Origin: Mycobacterium sp. MBM
GTDB lineage: Bacteria; Actinomycetota; Actinomycetes; Mycobacteriales; Mycobacteriaceae
Assembly: GCA_021648845.1 (NCBI GenBank)
Contig: JAKJHY010000011.1
Coordinates: 1-64,000 of the forward strand
Direction: 5' to 3'
Length of the DNA: 64,000 bases
The position numbers and the translations under genes were made by a program. Shown here piece by piece: positions 8,677-16,444 of the stretch (the first letter of the stretch is position 1; each line of letters opens with the position of its first letter). Under the pieces are notes generated by a model. That model was not told the DNA's origin and ran no database searches. It worked only from the letters and a program-made list of their open reading frames with translations.

Positions 8677-10208
8677 GCCAAACCAGCCAGGTTGATGCCG
8701 TCCGCGGTGGCCTTCACGGTGATGCGCGCACCCAGCGGGTCGCCATCGGACATCAGCGCCACCAGGGCCTCGTCGGTGCTGAGCGCCATGAAACGAGAGC
8801 CGTCGGCGTCCAGGCGCCCGATGATCACACCGGTGGTCTCGGGCCAGTCGTAGCGCACCGAGTATGTCTCGACGACGCCGGTGCCGTCGGCGTCGCGAGT
8901 GACGGGCACGGTGGGTAGCGCAGCGATCTCGGACTGTAACGTCGCGCTGTCGTCGTCCGACCACGGCACGGGTGTCGTCGAGTACACACCCACCGAATAT
9001 TTGCTCATCACACCGCCGTTGGCGCCGACGAGGCCGTAGGCGCCCGGCTCGGCGCGCATCGCGGTGACCGTCTCGGCGATACCGTGCAGCGAGTAGCTGT
9101 TGCCCGGCCCGCCGAAATAAGGCAACCCGCCGGTGCGGGTGAGACCGCGCGGATCGTCGGTCGCCAGCCCGGTCGAGTCGCAGACGGAGAACACCGGGAA
9201 CGGGAAACAGCTGTACAGATCGAAGGTGGACACCTCGTCGATGCCGATACCGGCCACCCGAAGCGCTTCCGCCACAGCCTTTTCCGCTGAGAGGCTGGCG
9301 CTGAGATCCGCGCGGTCGAGCAACTGCTGCTCCACCAGGTCGGCGTGGCCGTGCAGGTATACCCAGTTCTGCTCGGGCACCGCCAGCCGGCGGGCCGCGG
9401 CCACCGACATGATGAGGATCGCGGCGCCCTGGTTCACCTGGTCGCGGGCGACCATCAGCCGCGGGTAGGGATCGCAGATCATCCGGTTGTCCGCGGTCAC
9501 GGTGACCAGTTCCGCCACGGAACGCCGGACCGGGGAGGCCGAAAGCGGGTTCCTGGCCGCGATTTCGGAGAACGGCGCGAACAACTCGGCCATCGCCGTG
9601 CGGTATTCGGCGACGCCCATGCCCAGCCGCGCGCGGCGCGCGTTGTCGAGCAACCCGTACTGCACGGGCGCACCGGTCAGTCCGTGCTTGGCGGTGTACT
9701 CGTTCATGTACTGGTCGAATCCGTAGCCGCGGTCCTCGAGTTGGCCGCCGACCGTCTCGGAGTGGTCGGGTTTATCGTCGCGCCCGGCGAAATAGCGCAG
9801 GGTGGAACCATTCTCGGACCCGAGCAACAGCACCACCTCGGCGTCCCCGGCCGCGACGACACCGGAGAATTCGGTGAGGACCTTCTGCGATCCGTGCCCG
9901 CCGAGCGGTTCGAGCACCGCGCGGGCCGGGTCGGCGCCGATGCGCGCGGCGACCGAGCGCGGGTAGTTGTCCGAGCACCCCAGCGGCGCCTCGGAGAAGG
10001 GCGTGCAGATCTCGAATTGTCGCAGCGCCACGAAGACGTCGATCGCCGCGGCCACCGCGGCCGCGTCGGCGCCGGTGTCGGCCAGTGCGGCCCGCACCGC
10101 CTCGGTGGCCAGCTCCACCGACGACATCCCGCGATAGTCGGGCGCATCGACGCGCTCGGTGAACTGTCCGACACCAACGATCACCGGGGTATGCGGATCC
10201 ACCATCAC
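8673..10208 (-). CDS. Thiolase-fold acetyl-CoA acetyltransferase / lipid-transfer-type protein
   Basis: 511 residues beginning TPVIVGVGQFTER, the usual start of the SCP-x/acetyl-CoA acetyltransferase-like family; M. tuberculosis Rv1867 is the nearest protein I recall. The thiolase fold is recognisable in SVELATEAVRAALADTG and VGANGGVMSKYSVGVYST. The usual thiolase active-site Cys context near residue 90 is not evident, although a C lies in PLGCSDNYP. A C-terminal beta-rich extension (after about 410) resembles the OB-fold part of such proteins. It is divergent from the S9 peptidase across a region with two operator palindromes and converges on the dioxygenase lipoprotein. The substrate is unknown. 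Confidence 0.72.
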   Translation of the reverse strand: MMVDPHTPVIVGVGQFTERVDAPDYRGMSSVELATEAVRAALADTGADAAAVAAAIDVFVALRQFEICTPFSEAPLGCSDNYPRSVAARIGADPARAVLEPLGGHGSQKVLTEFSGVVAAGDAEVVLLLGSENGSTLRYFAGRDDKPDHSETVGGQLEDRGYGFDQYMNEYTAKHGLTGAPVQYGLLDNARRARLGMGVAEYRTAMAELFAPFSEIAARNPLSASPVRRSVAELVTVTADNRMICDPYPRLMVARDQVNQGAAILIMSVAAARRLAVPEQNWVYLHGHADLVEQQLLDRADLSASLSAEKAVAEALRVAGIGIDEVSTFDLYSCFPFPVFSVCDSTGLATDDPRGLTRTGGLPYFGGPGNSYSLHGIAETVTAMRAEPGAYGLVGANGGVMSKYSVGVYSTTPVPWSDDDSATLQSEIAALPTVPVTRDADGTGVVETYSVRYDWPETTGVIIGRLDADGSRFMALSTDEALVALMSDGDPLGARITVKATADGINLAGLA

Positions 10209-10293
10209 AGGCCTCCTGACACGTGTTAGTTCGCCAGGCTAACCGATGGGCTCGCACTGTTGGTGACGAGGTGCGGGCGTCGCTTGACGGGCC

Positions 10294-10332
10294 TGTCACT
10301 TAGTGACACTGTGGAGATGTCACTAAGTGACA
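10294..10332. promoter_or_regulatory. Tandem palindromic operators, TGTCACT-N-AGTGACA twice
   Basis: TGTCACTTAGTGACA at 10294-10308 and TGTCACTAAGTGACA at 10318-10332 are perfect palindromes with one central base. Their centres are 24 bp apart, a little over two helical turns. They lie 21-59 bp upstream of the S9 peptidase start and could also control the divergent thiolase-like gene. The pattern fits a TetR-type dimer binding twice. No regulator gene is adjacent. Confidence 0.7.
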
Positions 10333-10352
10333 ATCCGTCGAGAAAGGACCCC

Positions 10353-12242
10353 GTGACCACGACCCCGCACACCCGGACCGGTCCCGCGCCGCTGACCGTC
10401 GAGGACTTCTTCAGCCCGCCGCAGCGCGCCGGGGCGACGATCTCGCCCGACGGCACCCGAATCGCCTACCTGGCGCCGTGGCGCAACCGCCTCAACGTGT
10501 GGGTCCAGGACATCGAGGGCGCCGAAGAACCGCGCTGCGTCACCGCCGACGAGACCCGCAGCGTGTACATCTACCGCTGGGCCCAAGATTCGCGCCGGCT
10601 GCTCTACATGCAGGACAACGGCGGAGATGAGCACTGGCACGTATACCGGGTGGACCTCGAGGCGCCCGATACCCCGGCCGTGGACCTCACCCCGTTCCCG
10701 CGGGTGCGAGCCTCCTTCGAACTGCTCAGGGCCCGGCCCGGCAAGGCGCTCGTCCAGCACAACGCCCGCAACGCCGAATTGGTCGACGCGTTCGAACTCG
10801 ACATCGCCACCGGCGAGCTCACCCTGCTCGCCGAGAATCCAGGCACCGTGGTCGGCTGGGTCGCCGGGCCGGGCGGTGAATTGTTCACCAACACGATCAC
10901 CGCCGGGGGCGATATCGAGATCTCGCAATGGGATTCGGCCACCCGGTCACTGCGGACGATAAAGGTATACGAGGGCCGCGACTACCCACTGGGCATCCAC
11001 CCGATCGCCGTCTCCCCCGACGGCGCCGGCATCTGGCTGGGCTCCTATCAGGACAGCGACCGGCTGCGGCTGGCCCGGCTGGAGGTGGCCACCGGCGCGG
11101 AAACCGTGATCGACAGCCACCCGCATCACGATCTCGGGGCGCAGATCATGCTGCCGTCACCGTTCGTCATCAGCGAGCGCACCGGGGACCTGATCGGCGC
11201 TCGCTACTACGGCGAGCGCCAGGTGATCCACGCCCTCGACGGGGGTTTCGCCGAGGTGCTGGACAAGCTCACCGCCCTCTCCGATGGCGACCTGGCCGGC
11301 ATATCCTGTGACGACAGCGGGCAGCGCTGGGTGGTCAGCTTCAGCCACGACCGCGATCCCGGCGTCACCTATTTCTACGACCACGCCACCGGCGAGAGCC
11401 GGATGCTGTTCCGGCCCTACCCGCACCTGGATCCCAGTGCGCTGGCCCCGATGACACCGGTCACCATCACCGCGCGCGACGGGCTGAGCCTGCACTCGTA
11501 TCTGACGCTGCCCGTGGGTGTGCCGCCGGTGGACCTCCCGCTGGTGTTGTTGGTGCACGGCGGCCCGTGGGCACGCGACTGCTGGGGGTTCCAGCCCGAT
11601 GTGCAGTTGCTGGCCAACCGCGGATATGCGGTGCTGCAGGTCAACTTCCGTGGATCCACCGGATACGGCAAGGCGTTCACGCAGGCCGCGATCGGCGAAT
11701 TCGCCGGCACGATGCACGACGACCTGATCGACGCGGTCGATTGGGCGGTCAAGCAGGGGCTCGCCGATCGGGATCGGGTGGCGATCTTCGGCGGCTCATA
11801 TGGCGGCTACGCCGCGCTGGTCGGTGTCACGTTCACCCCGGACGTCTTCGCCGCGGCCATCGACTACGTGGGGATCTCCAGCCTGCCGAACTTCATGCGT
11901 ACGTTGCCCGATATCGGTCGCCGGTTTCTGGCCAACAACTGGCGCCTGTACGTCGGCGATCCGTCGGACCCGGAGCAAGAGGCCGATATGCTGGCCCGCT
12001 CCCCCATCACCCGGGTGGACCAGGTCCGCACGCCGCTGCTGGTGGTGCAGGGCGCCAACGACTCTCGGGTGGTGCAGGCCGAGTCCGACAACATGGTCGC
12101 GGCACTGCGCGGCCGGGGCGTCGAGGTCGAGTACCTGGTCAAGGAGGACGAGGGGCACGGATTCGTCAACCCGGACAACAACATCGACTTGTACCACGCC
12201 GTCGAGAAGTTCCTGGCCGCGCACCTGGGCGGCCGCTTCTAG
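10353..12242 (+). CDS. S9-family prolyl oligopeptidase-like serine peptidase
   Basis: 629 residues from the GTG at 10353, chosen because AGAAAGGA (10341-10348) gives a good ribosome site and because an earlier start would place the operator palindromes inside the gene. Residues up to about 350 form a beta-propeller (SPDGTRIAYLAPW, WAQDSRRLLYMQDN). The alpha/beta-hydrolase domain follows, with the nucleophile in GGSYGGYAA, the Asp in VVQGANDSRV and the His in EDEGHGF. No signal peptide is visible, so it is probably cytoplasmic. Such enzymes cleave short peptides or acylated amino acids. Two palindromes upstream imply dedicated repression or induction. Confidence 0.88.
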   Translation: MTTTPHTRTGPAPLTVEDFFSPPQRAGATISPDGTRIAYLAPWRNRLNVWVQDIEGAEEPRCVTADETRSVYIYRWAQDSRRLLYMQDNGGDEHWHVYRVDLEAPDTPAVDLTPFPRVRASFELLRARPGKALVQHNARNAELVDAFELDIATGELTLLAENPGTVVGWVAGPGGELFTNTITAGGDIEISQWDSATRSLRTIKVYEGRDYPLGIHPIAVSPDGAGIWLGSYQDSDRLRLARLEVATGAETVIDSHPHHDLGAQIMLPSPFVISERTGDLIGARYYGERQVIHALDGGFAEVLDKLTALSDGDLAGISCDDSGQRWVVSFSHDRDPGVTYFYDHATGESRMLFRPYPHLDPSALAPMTPVTITARDGLSLHSYLTLPVGVPPVDLPLVLLVHGGPWARDCWGFQPDVQLLANRGYAVLQVNFRGSTGYGKAFTQAAIGEFAGTMHDDLIDAVDWAVKQGLADRDRVAIFGGSYGGYAALVGVTFTPDVFAAAIDYVGISSLPNFMRTLPDIGRRFLANNWRLYVGDPSDPEQEADMLARSPITRVDQVRTPLLVVQGANDSRVVQAESDNMVAALRGRGVEVEYLVKEDEGHGFVNPDNNIDLYHAVEKFLAAHLGGRF

Positions 12243-12254
12243 CACCCTGCGCCC

Positions 12255-12315
12255 GCCGAGACTACGGTTCGTCGCGGGAAACCTGCCTTTTCGCACCAGA
12301 AACCGTAGTCTCGGC
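12255..12315. terminator. Stem-loop after the S9 peptidase gene
   Basis: GCCGAGACTACGGTT (12255-12269) pairs perfectly with AACCGTAGTCTCGGC (12301-12315) around a 31-nt loop, 13 nt after the peptidase stop. It lies between convergent genes and has no T-tract. Confidence 0.55.
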
Positions 12316-12340
12316 GCACGCGAATGAGGGTGGGGAACGC

Positions 12341-12385
12341 AAATACCCCCAATCCCTAGAAACCGCTGGGGAATTGGGGGTATTT
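12341..12385. terminator. Stem-loop after sucD
   Basis: AAATACCCCCAAT (12341-12353) pairs with ATTGGGGGTATTT (12373-12385), 22 nt beyond the sucD stop on the minus strand. The GC block with A/T-rich ends suits a terminator for sucCD, acting beside the neighbouring stem-loop for the convergent gene. Confidence 0.6.
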
Positions 12386-12407
12386 ACGTGTGCTCGCGCA
12401 GGGAGAT

Positions 12408-13310
12408 TTACAGCTTGTTGAGCAGCTCGCGTGCCTTGGCGGCGGTCTCCGACGGGGTCTTGCCGACCTTCACGCCGGCGGCCTCCAGGGCCTCCTGCTT
12501 ACCGGCCGCGGTGCCGGCACCGTCGGACACGATGGCACCGGCGTGGCCCATCGTCTTGCCCTCGGGAGCGGTGAAACCGGCCACGTAGCCGACGACCGGC
12601 TTGGTGACGTTGGCCTTGATGTAGGCGGCGGCCTTCTCCTCGGCGTCACCACCGATCTCACCGATCATCACGATCAGCTTGGTCTCGGGGTCCTTCTCGA
12701 ACGCCTCGATGGCGTCGATGTGGGTGGTGCCGATGACGGGGTCGCCGCCGATGCCGATGGCGGTGGAGAAGCCGAGATCGCGCAGCTCGTACATCATCTG
12801 GTAGGTCAGCGTGCCGGACTTGGAGACCAGACCGATCGGGCCCTTGCCGGTGATGTTGTTCGGCGTGATGCCGACCAGCGACTCTCCGGGGGTGATGATG
12901 CCCGGGCAGTTGGGCCCGATGATGCGGGTCTTCTCACCCTTGTCGACGTTATAGGCCCACGCATAGGCGCTGTCCTGCACCGGGATTCCCTCGGTGATGA
13001 CGACCAGCAGCGGGATCTCGGCGTCGATGGCCTCGATGATGGCGTCCTTGGAGAACGCCGGCGGCACGAAGGCGATCGACACGTCGGCGCCGGTCTCCTT
13101 CATGGCCTCGGCGACACTGCCGAACACCGGCAGCTCGATCTCGTTGCCATCCTTGTCTTCATGCTTGACGGTGGTACCCGCCTTGCGCGCGTTGACGCCG
13201 CCGACGATCTGGGTACCGGCCTTGAGCATCAGCTTGGTGTGCTTGGTGCCCTCACCGCCGGTGATGCCCTGGACGATGACCTTGGAATCCTTGTTCAGGA
13301 AGATAGACAT
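12408..13310 (-). CDS. sucD: Succinyl-CoA synthetase alpha subunit SucD
   Basis: 300 residues, normal length. It binds CoA and carries the phosphohistidine of the ADP/GDP-forming succinyl-CoA synthetase of the TCA cycle. The N-terminal Rossmann CoA-binding domain shows [13 protein letters not shown]. The ligase half has GPNCPGI and the [14 protein letters not shown] block containing the active-site His. It follows sucC after 14 nt, and the pair is an operon ending in the hairpin at 12341-12385. Confidence 0.98.
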   Translation of the reverse strand: MSIFLNKDSKVIVQGITGGEGTKHTKLMLKAGTQIVGGVNARKAGTTVKHEDKDGNEIELPVFGSVAEAMKETGADVSIAFVPPAFSKDAIIEAIDAEIPLLVVITEGIPVQDSAYAWAYNVDKGEKTRIIGPNCPGIITPGESLVGITPNNITGKGPIGLVSKSGTLTYQMMYELRDLGFSTAIGIGGDPVIGTTHIDAIEAFEKDPETKLIVMIGEIGGDAEEKAAAYIKANVTKPVVGYVAGFTAPEGKTMGHAGAIVSDGAGTAAGKQEALEAAGVKVGKTPSETAAKARELLNKL

Positions 13311-13324
13311 CTTTGTTGGCTCCC

Positions 13325-14488
13325 TTACTTGTTGGCCAGCTCGGCGGCCTTGTCGGCGCCGGAGTCCATGGTTTCGGCCTGGATGACCAGGGGATGGTTG
13401 GCCTCGGCCAGGATGCGCCGGCCCTCTTCGACGTTGTTGCCGTCCAGGCGGACAACGAGCGGCTTGTTGGCCTCGTCGCCCAGGATCTCCAGAGCCTTGA
13501 CGATGCCGTTGGCGACGGCGTCACAGGCGGTGATGCCGCCGAACACGTTCACGAACACGCTCTTGACCTGGCTGTCGCCCAGGATGACGTCCAGCCCATT
13601 GGCCATCACCTCGGCCGACGCACCGCCGCCGATGTCCAGGAAGTTGGCGGGCTTGACGCCGCCGTGCTTCTCACCGGCGTAGGCGACGACGTCCAGGGTC
13701 GACATGACCAGGCCGGCGCCGTTGCCGATGATGCCGACCTCGCCGTCGAGCTTGACGTAGTTGAGGTCGTTTTCCTTGGCCTTGAGCTCGAGCGGATCGG
13801 TGGCGTCCTTGTCCTCGAACTCGGCGTGGCCGGGCTGGCGGAAGTCGGCGTTCGCGTCCAGGGTGACCTTGCCGTCGAGGGCGAGGATCTGATCATCCGG
13901 CGTGCGCACCAGCGGGTTGACCTCCACCAGGGTGGCGTCCTCGCCGACGAACACCTCCCAGAGCTTCTGGATGGTGACCGCGGCGGCGTCGAGCACCTCG
14001 GCGGGCAGGTGGCCCTGTTCGGCGATCTCGCGCGCGAAGGCGAGGTCGACACCCTTGACGGCATTGACGGGCACCTTGGCGAGGCGCTCGGGCTTGGTGG
14101 CGGCGACCTCTTCGATCTCCATCCCGCCCTCGACCGAGCACATGGCCAGGTAGGTCCGGTTGGAGCGGTCGAGCAGGAAGGAGATGTAGTACTCCTCGGC
14201 GATGTCACTGGCCTCGGCGACCAGCAGCTTCTTGACGACGTGGCCCTTGATGTCCAGGCCCAGGATGTTCTGCGCGTGGGTGAAGGCGTCCTCGGGGGTG
14301 GCCGCGTACTTCACGCCGCCGGCCTTGCCGCGGCCGCCGACCTTGACCTGAGCCTTCACCATGACCGGCTTGCCGATTTCCTCGGCGATAGCCTTGGCGT
14401 CCTCGGGCGAATCGGTGACCCGGCCCGGCGTGGTGGGTACGTTGTGCTTGGCGAACAGCTCTTTCGCCTGGTATTCGAACAGATCCAT
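13325..14488 (-). CDS. sucC: Succinyl-CoA synthetase beta subunit SucC
   Basis: 387 residues, standard for the ATP-grasp beta subunit that binds nucleotide and succinate. It starts [20 protein letters not shown], a family hallmark. It shows [14 protein letters not shown] in the ATP-grasp region, [10 protein letters not shown], and [14 protein letters not shown] glycine-rich [14 protein letters not shown] towards the C-terminus. It is the first gene of the sucCD operon. Its promoter region (14489-14763) is shared with the divergent M23 peptidase gene and holds a CRP-type site. Confidence 0.98.
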   Translation of the reverse strand: MDLFEYQAKELFAKHNVPTTPGRVTDSPEDAKAIAEEIGKPVMVKAQVKVGGRGKAGGVKYAATPEDAFTHAQNILGLDIKGHVVKKLLVAEASDIAEEYYISFLLDRSNRTYLAMCSVEGGMEIEEVAATKPERLAKVPVNAVKGVDLAFAREIAEQGHLPAEVLDAAAVTIQKLWEVFVGEDATLVEVNPLVRTPDDQILALDGKVTLDANADFRQPGHAEFEDKDATDPLELKAKENDLNYVKLDGEVGIIGNGAGLVMSTLDVVAYAGEKHGGVKPANFLDIGGGASAEVMANGLDVILGDSQVKSVFVNVFGGITACDAVANGIVKALEILGDEANKPLVVRLDGNNVEEGRRILAEANHPLVIQAETMDSGADKAAELANK

Positions 14489-14642
14489 GAGCTTCCTAAA
14501 TCGCGTCGGTGCGAACTGACTTCTGAAGTGGGCCGCCGGACCGGCCGGAAGGCCGCGACAGGCTCGCTGGCACTGTATCCACCTTGGTGTCGGGCACTCT
14601 CATCGCCCACCGCTCATGTGGTACATCTCACCGGGCCCCGTT

Positions 14643-14658
14643 GGTGATACAAGTCACA
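14643..14658. promoter_or_regulatory. CRP-type binding site between sucC and the M23 peptidase gene
   Basis: GGTGATACAAGTCACA differs by one base from the CRP consensus TGTGA-N6-TCACA, with perfect GTGA/TCAC half-sites. It is 155 nt upstream of sucC and about 105 nt upstream of the likely M23 start. It is a candidate site for the mycobacterial cAMP receptor protein (Rv3676 type). Confidence 0.5.
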
Positions 14659-14763
14659 TTCGGCGTGGGAATGGCCGCTTAAGTTGCCACCAACATTGGG
14701 ATTTCGTTAACGTGCCTCTTGGTCTTGATAACGGTCAGGTCACGGCGCGAAGGACATTCCAGG

Positions 14764-15852
14764 TTGGCTGAGCACAGTTCGTCACGATCCCTGCGCGGGG
14801 TAGCGACGAAAGGGCTCGCCACCCACAGTCCCGCCGAAGTCACCGACATCATCCCGTTCAACGAGTTCGGCGACCTGCATGACCTGGACTTTCGCGACAG
14901 TTCGGCATTCGACAAAGAGCAGCGCGTGATCGCAGCGCCCGAACTCGACGACCTCCACGACACCGACGACCTGGTGCCGCTGCGGCTGCTGGTGCCGAGC
15001 GAATTTCGGTCACAGCCCGCACCGTCCGGCGATGTCGGCGACCCTTCCGCTTCGTCGCACGCGTATCGCGATTCTCACACCGACCTCAGTGACGGGAACG
15101 CGCTCACCGATGTGATCGACCTGCGGGGCTCCCAGCACCGCAGCGGCGGCGCGCATCGCAAGCAGACCGTCGGCGCGATGAAGAGCCGGCTGATGATCGC
15201 CGCGATGGCCGCCGGCGCAACCGCCTCCGGTGCCTACTCGCTGAGCACCGCCGACGACACCACGTCGACCGATACGGTGCTGGCCGCGGACAACACCCTC
15301 ATCAACGGCGCGGCCATCAGCGGCTCGCCCGACGGGATGCAGATCGTCGCGGTGCAGCCGGTCGCCTCCTCGGCGATCCACGCCGAGGAGATCACCAAGG
15401 CCGCCGCCTTCGCCCAGGAGCGCGCCGAACGTGAGGCGCGGTTGGCCCGCCCGCTGTTCGCCATGCCGACCAAGGGTGTGTGGACCTCGGGGTTCGGGTA
15501 CCGCTGGGGCGTCCTGCACGGCGGTATCGACATCGCGGGCCCGATCGGCACGCCCATCCTGGCCGCCAGCGACGGTGTTGTTGTCGAGGTCGGCCCGACG
15601 GCCGGCTACGGCGCGCTGGTGAAGCTGCGCCATTCAGACGGCACCGTGACGTTGTACGGACACATCAACACCTGGCTGGTCAGCAAGGGCCAGCGGGTGA
15701 TGGCCGGAGACCAGATCGCCACCATGGGCAACCGGGGTAACTCGACCGGGCCGCACCTGCACTTCGAAGTGCTGGTGAATGGTTCCAACCGGATCGATCC
15801 GGTGCCGTGGCTGGCACAGCGGGGCCTCAGCCCCGGCAATTACGTTGGATAG
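14764..15852 (+). CDS. Membrane-anchored M23 (LytM-type) metallopeptidase (Rv0950c type)
   Basis: About 362 residues from the TTG at 14764, chosen for AAGGA at 14750-14754; a TTG at 14719 is the longer alternative. A hydrophilic, acidic N-terminus of about 135 residues precedes a single hydrophobic segment (SRLMIAAMAAGATASGAYSL), so the C-terminal peptidase faces the cell wall. The M23 motifs are complete: HGGIDIA (H-x3-D), YGHIN and GPHLHFE (H-x-H). The expected role is peptidoglycan cleavage or, as in some LytM proteins, amidase activation. The position next to sucC matches Rv0950c. The stop is one base before the next gene's GTG. Confidence 0.88.
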   Translation: MAEHSSSRSLRGVATKGLATHSPAEVTDIIPFNEFGDLHDLDFRDSSAFDKEQRVIAAPELDDLHDTDDLVPLRLLVPSEFRSQPAPSGDVGDPSASSHAYRDSHTDLSDGNALTDVIDLRGSQHRSGGAHRKQTVGAMKSRLMIAAMAAGATASGAYSLSTADDTTSTDTVLAADNTLINGAAISGSPDGMQIVAVQPVASSAIHAEEITKAAAFAQERAEREARLARPLFAMPTKGVWTSGFGYRWGVLHGGIDIAGPIGTPILAASDGVVVEVGPTAGYGALVKLRHSDGTVTLYGHINTWLVSKGQRVMAGDQIATMGNRGNSTGPHLHFEVLVNGSNRIDPVPWLAQRGLSPGNYVG

Positions 15853-15853
15853 G

Positions 15854-16444
15854 GTGACCAACCCGGATCCCCTCTCAGGGCCACCGTCCTCCGGTCAGCC
15901 CCGCATCATCCGCCGCACCCCGACGGGCTCGTTCCCGGTGGTCGTCGCGGCGTCGACGCCCGAGGACCCCACGTCCTACGTACGTACCCCCACCGAGCCC
16001 GAACAAACCGCCTACATCCCGCGCCCGGTGCCGGTCGCGGTGCCATCGCGACACGCTGCGGGCCCGGGAACCGCCATCGCGGCCGCCACGGCGAGCATCT
16101 TGTCCGGTTGGGCCACCGCGGTGATCGCCACGGACCTGATCGCCGGGTGGTGGAGCACCGATCCGCTGTTCTGCATCGCCATCGGTTTCCTGACCGCCAT
16201 CTCGGCCGCCGCGGGCATCGGCGGGCTGGTCGCGCTGCTGTTGCGGCGCCGGATGGGGCGACTGTTGATCGGGGTGGGTGCGGCGATCGGGCTGCTCATC
16301 TTCGGCAGCCTGTTCCTGGCCGGCGCCACCCTGCATCCGGTGGTCTATGCGATGCCACTGCTCCCGGTTTCGGCGATCGTGCTCGCCGCACTGCCGAGCA
16401 CCCGGGACTGGGCGCGCAGCTGTTCCCCGGCCCTGCCGGTCTAG
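15854..16444 (+). CDS. Mycobacterial membrane protein of unknown function
   Basis: 196 residues from the GTG at 15854, one base after the M23 stop, so the two genes are co-translated. A polar, Pro/Thr-rich N-terminal 80 residues (PTGSF, PEDPTSYVRTPTEPEQ) precedes four hydrophobic helices: a pair at about 90-115 and 125-150, then two more before residue 190. I recognise no enzymatic motif. Co-location suggests an envelope role with the peptidase. The end overlaps the convergent uvrD1 by 4 bp. Confidence 0.7.
   Translation: MTNPDPLSGPPSSGQPRIIRRTPTGSFPVVVAASTPEDPTSYVRTPTEPEQTAYIPRPVPVAVPSRHAAGPGTAIAAATASILSGWATAVIATDLIAGWWSTDPLFCIAIGFLTAISAAAGIGGLVALLLRRRMGRLLIGVGAAIGLLIFGSLFLAGATLHPVVYAMPLLPVSAIVLAALPSTRDWARSCSPALPV

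Noticed and set aside
14489..14763. Possible ydaO-type (c-di-AMP) riboswitch before the M23 peptidase gene
   Set aside because: CCGCTTAAG is present, but I could not assemble the other conserved paired elements. A CRP-type site explains the clearest signal.
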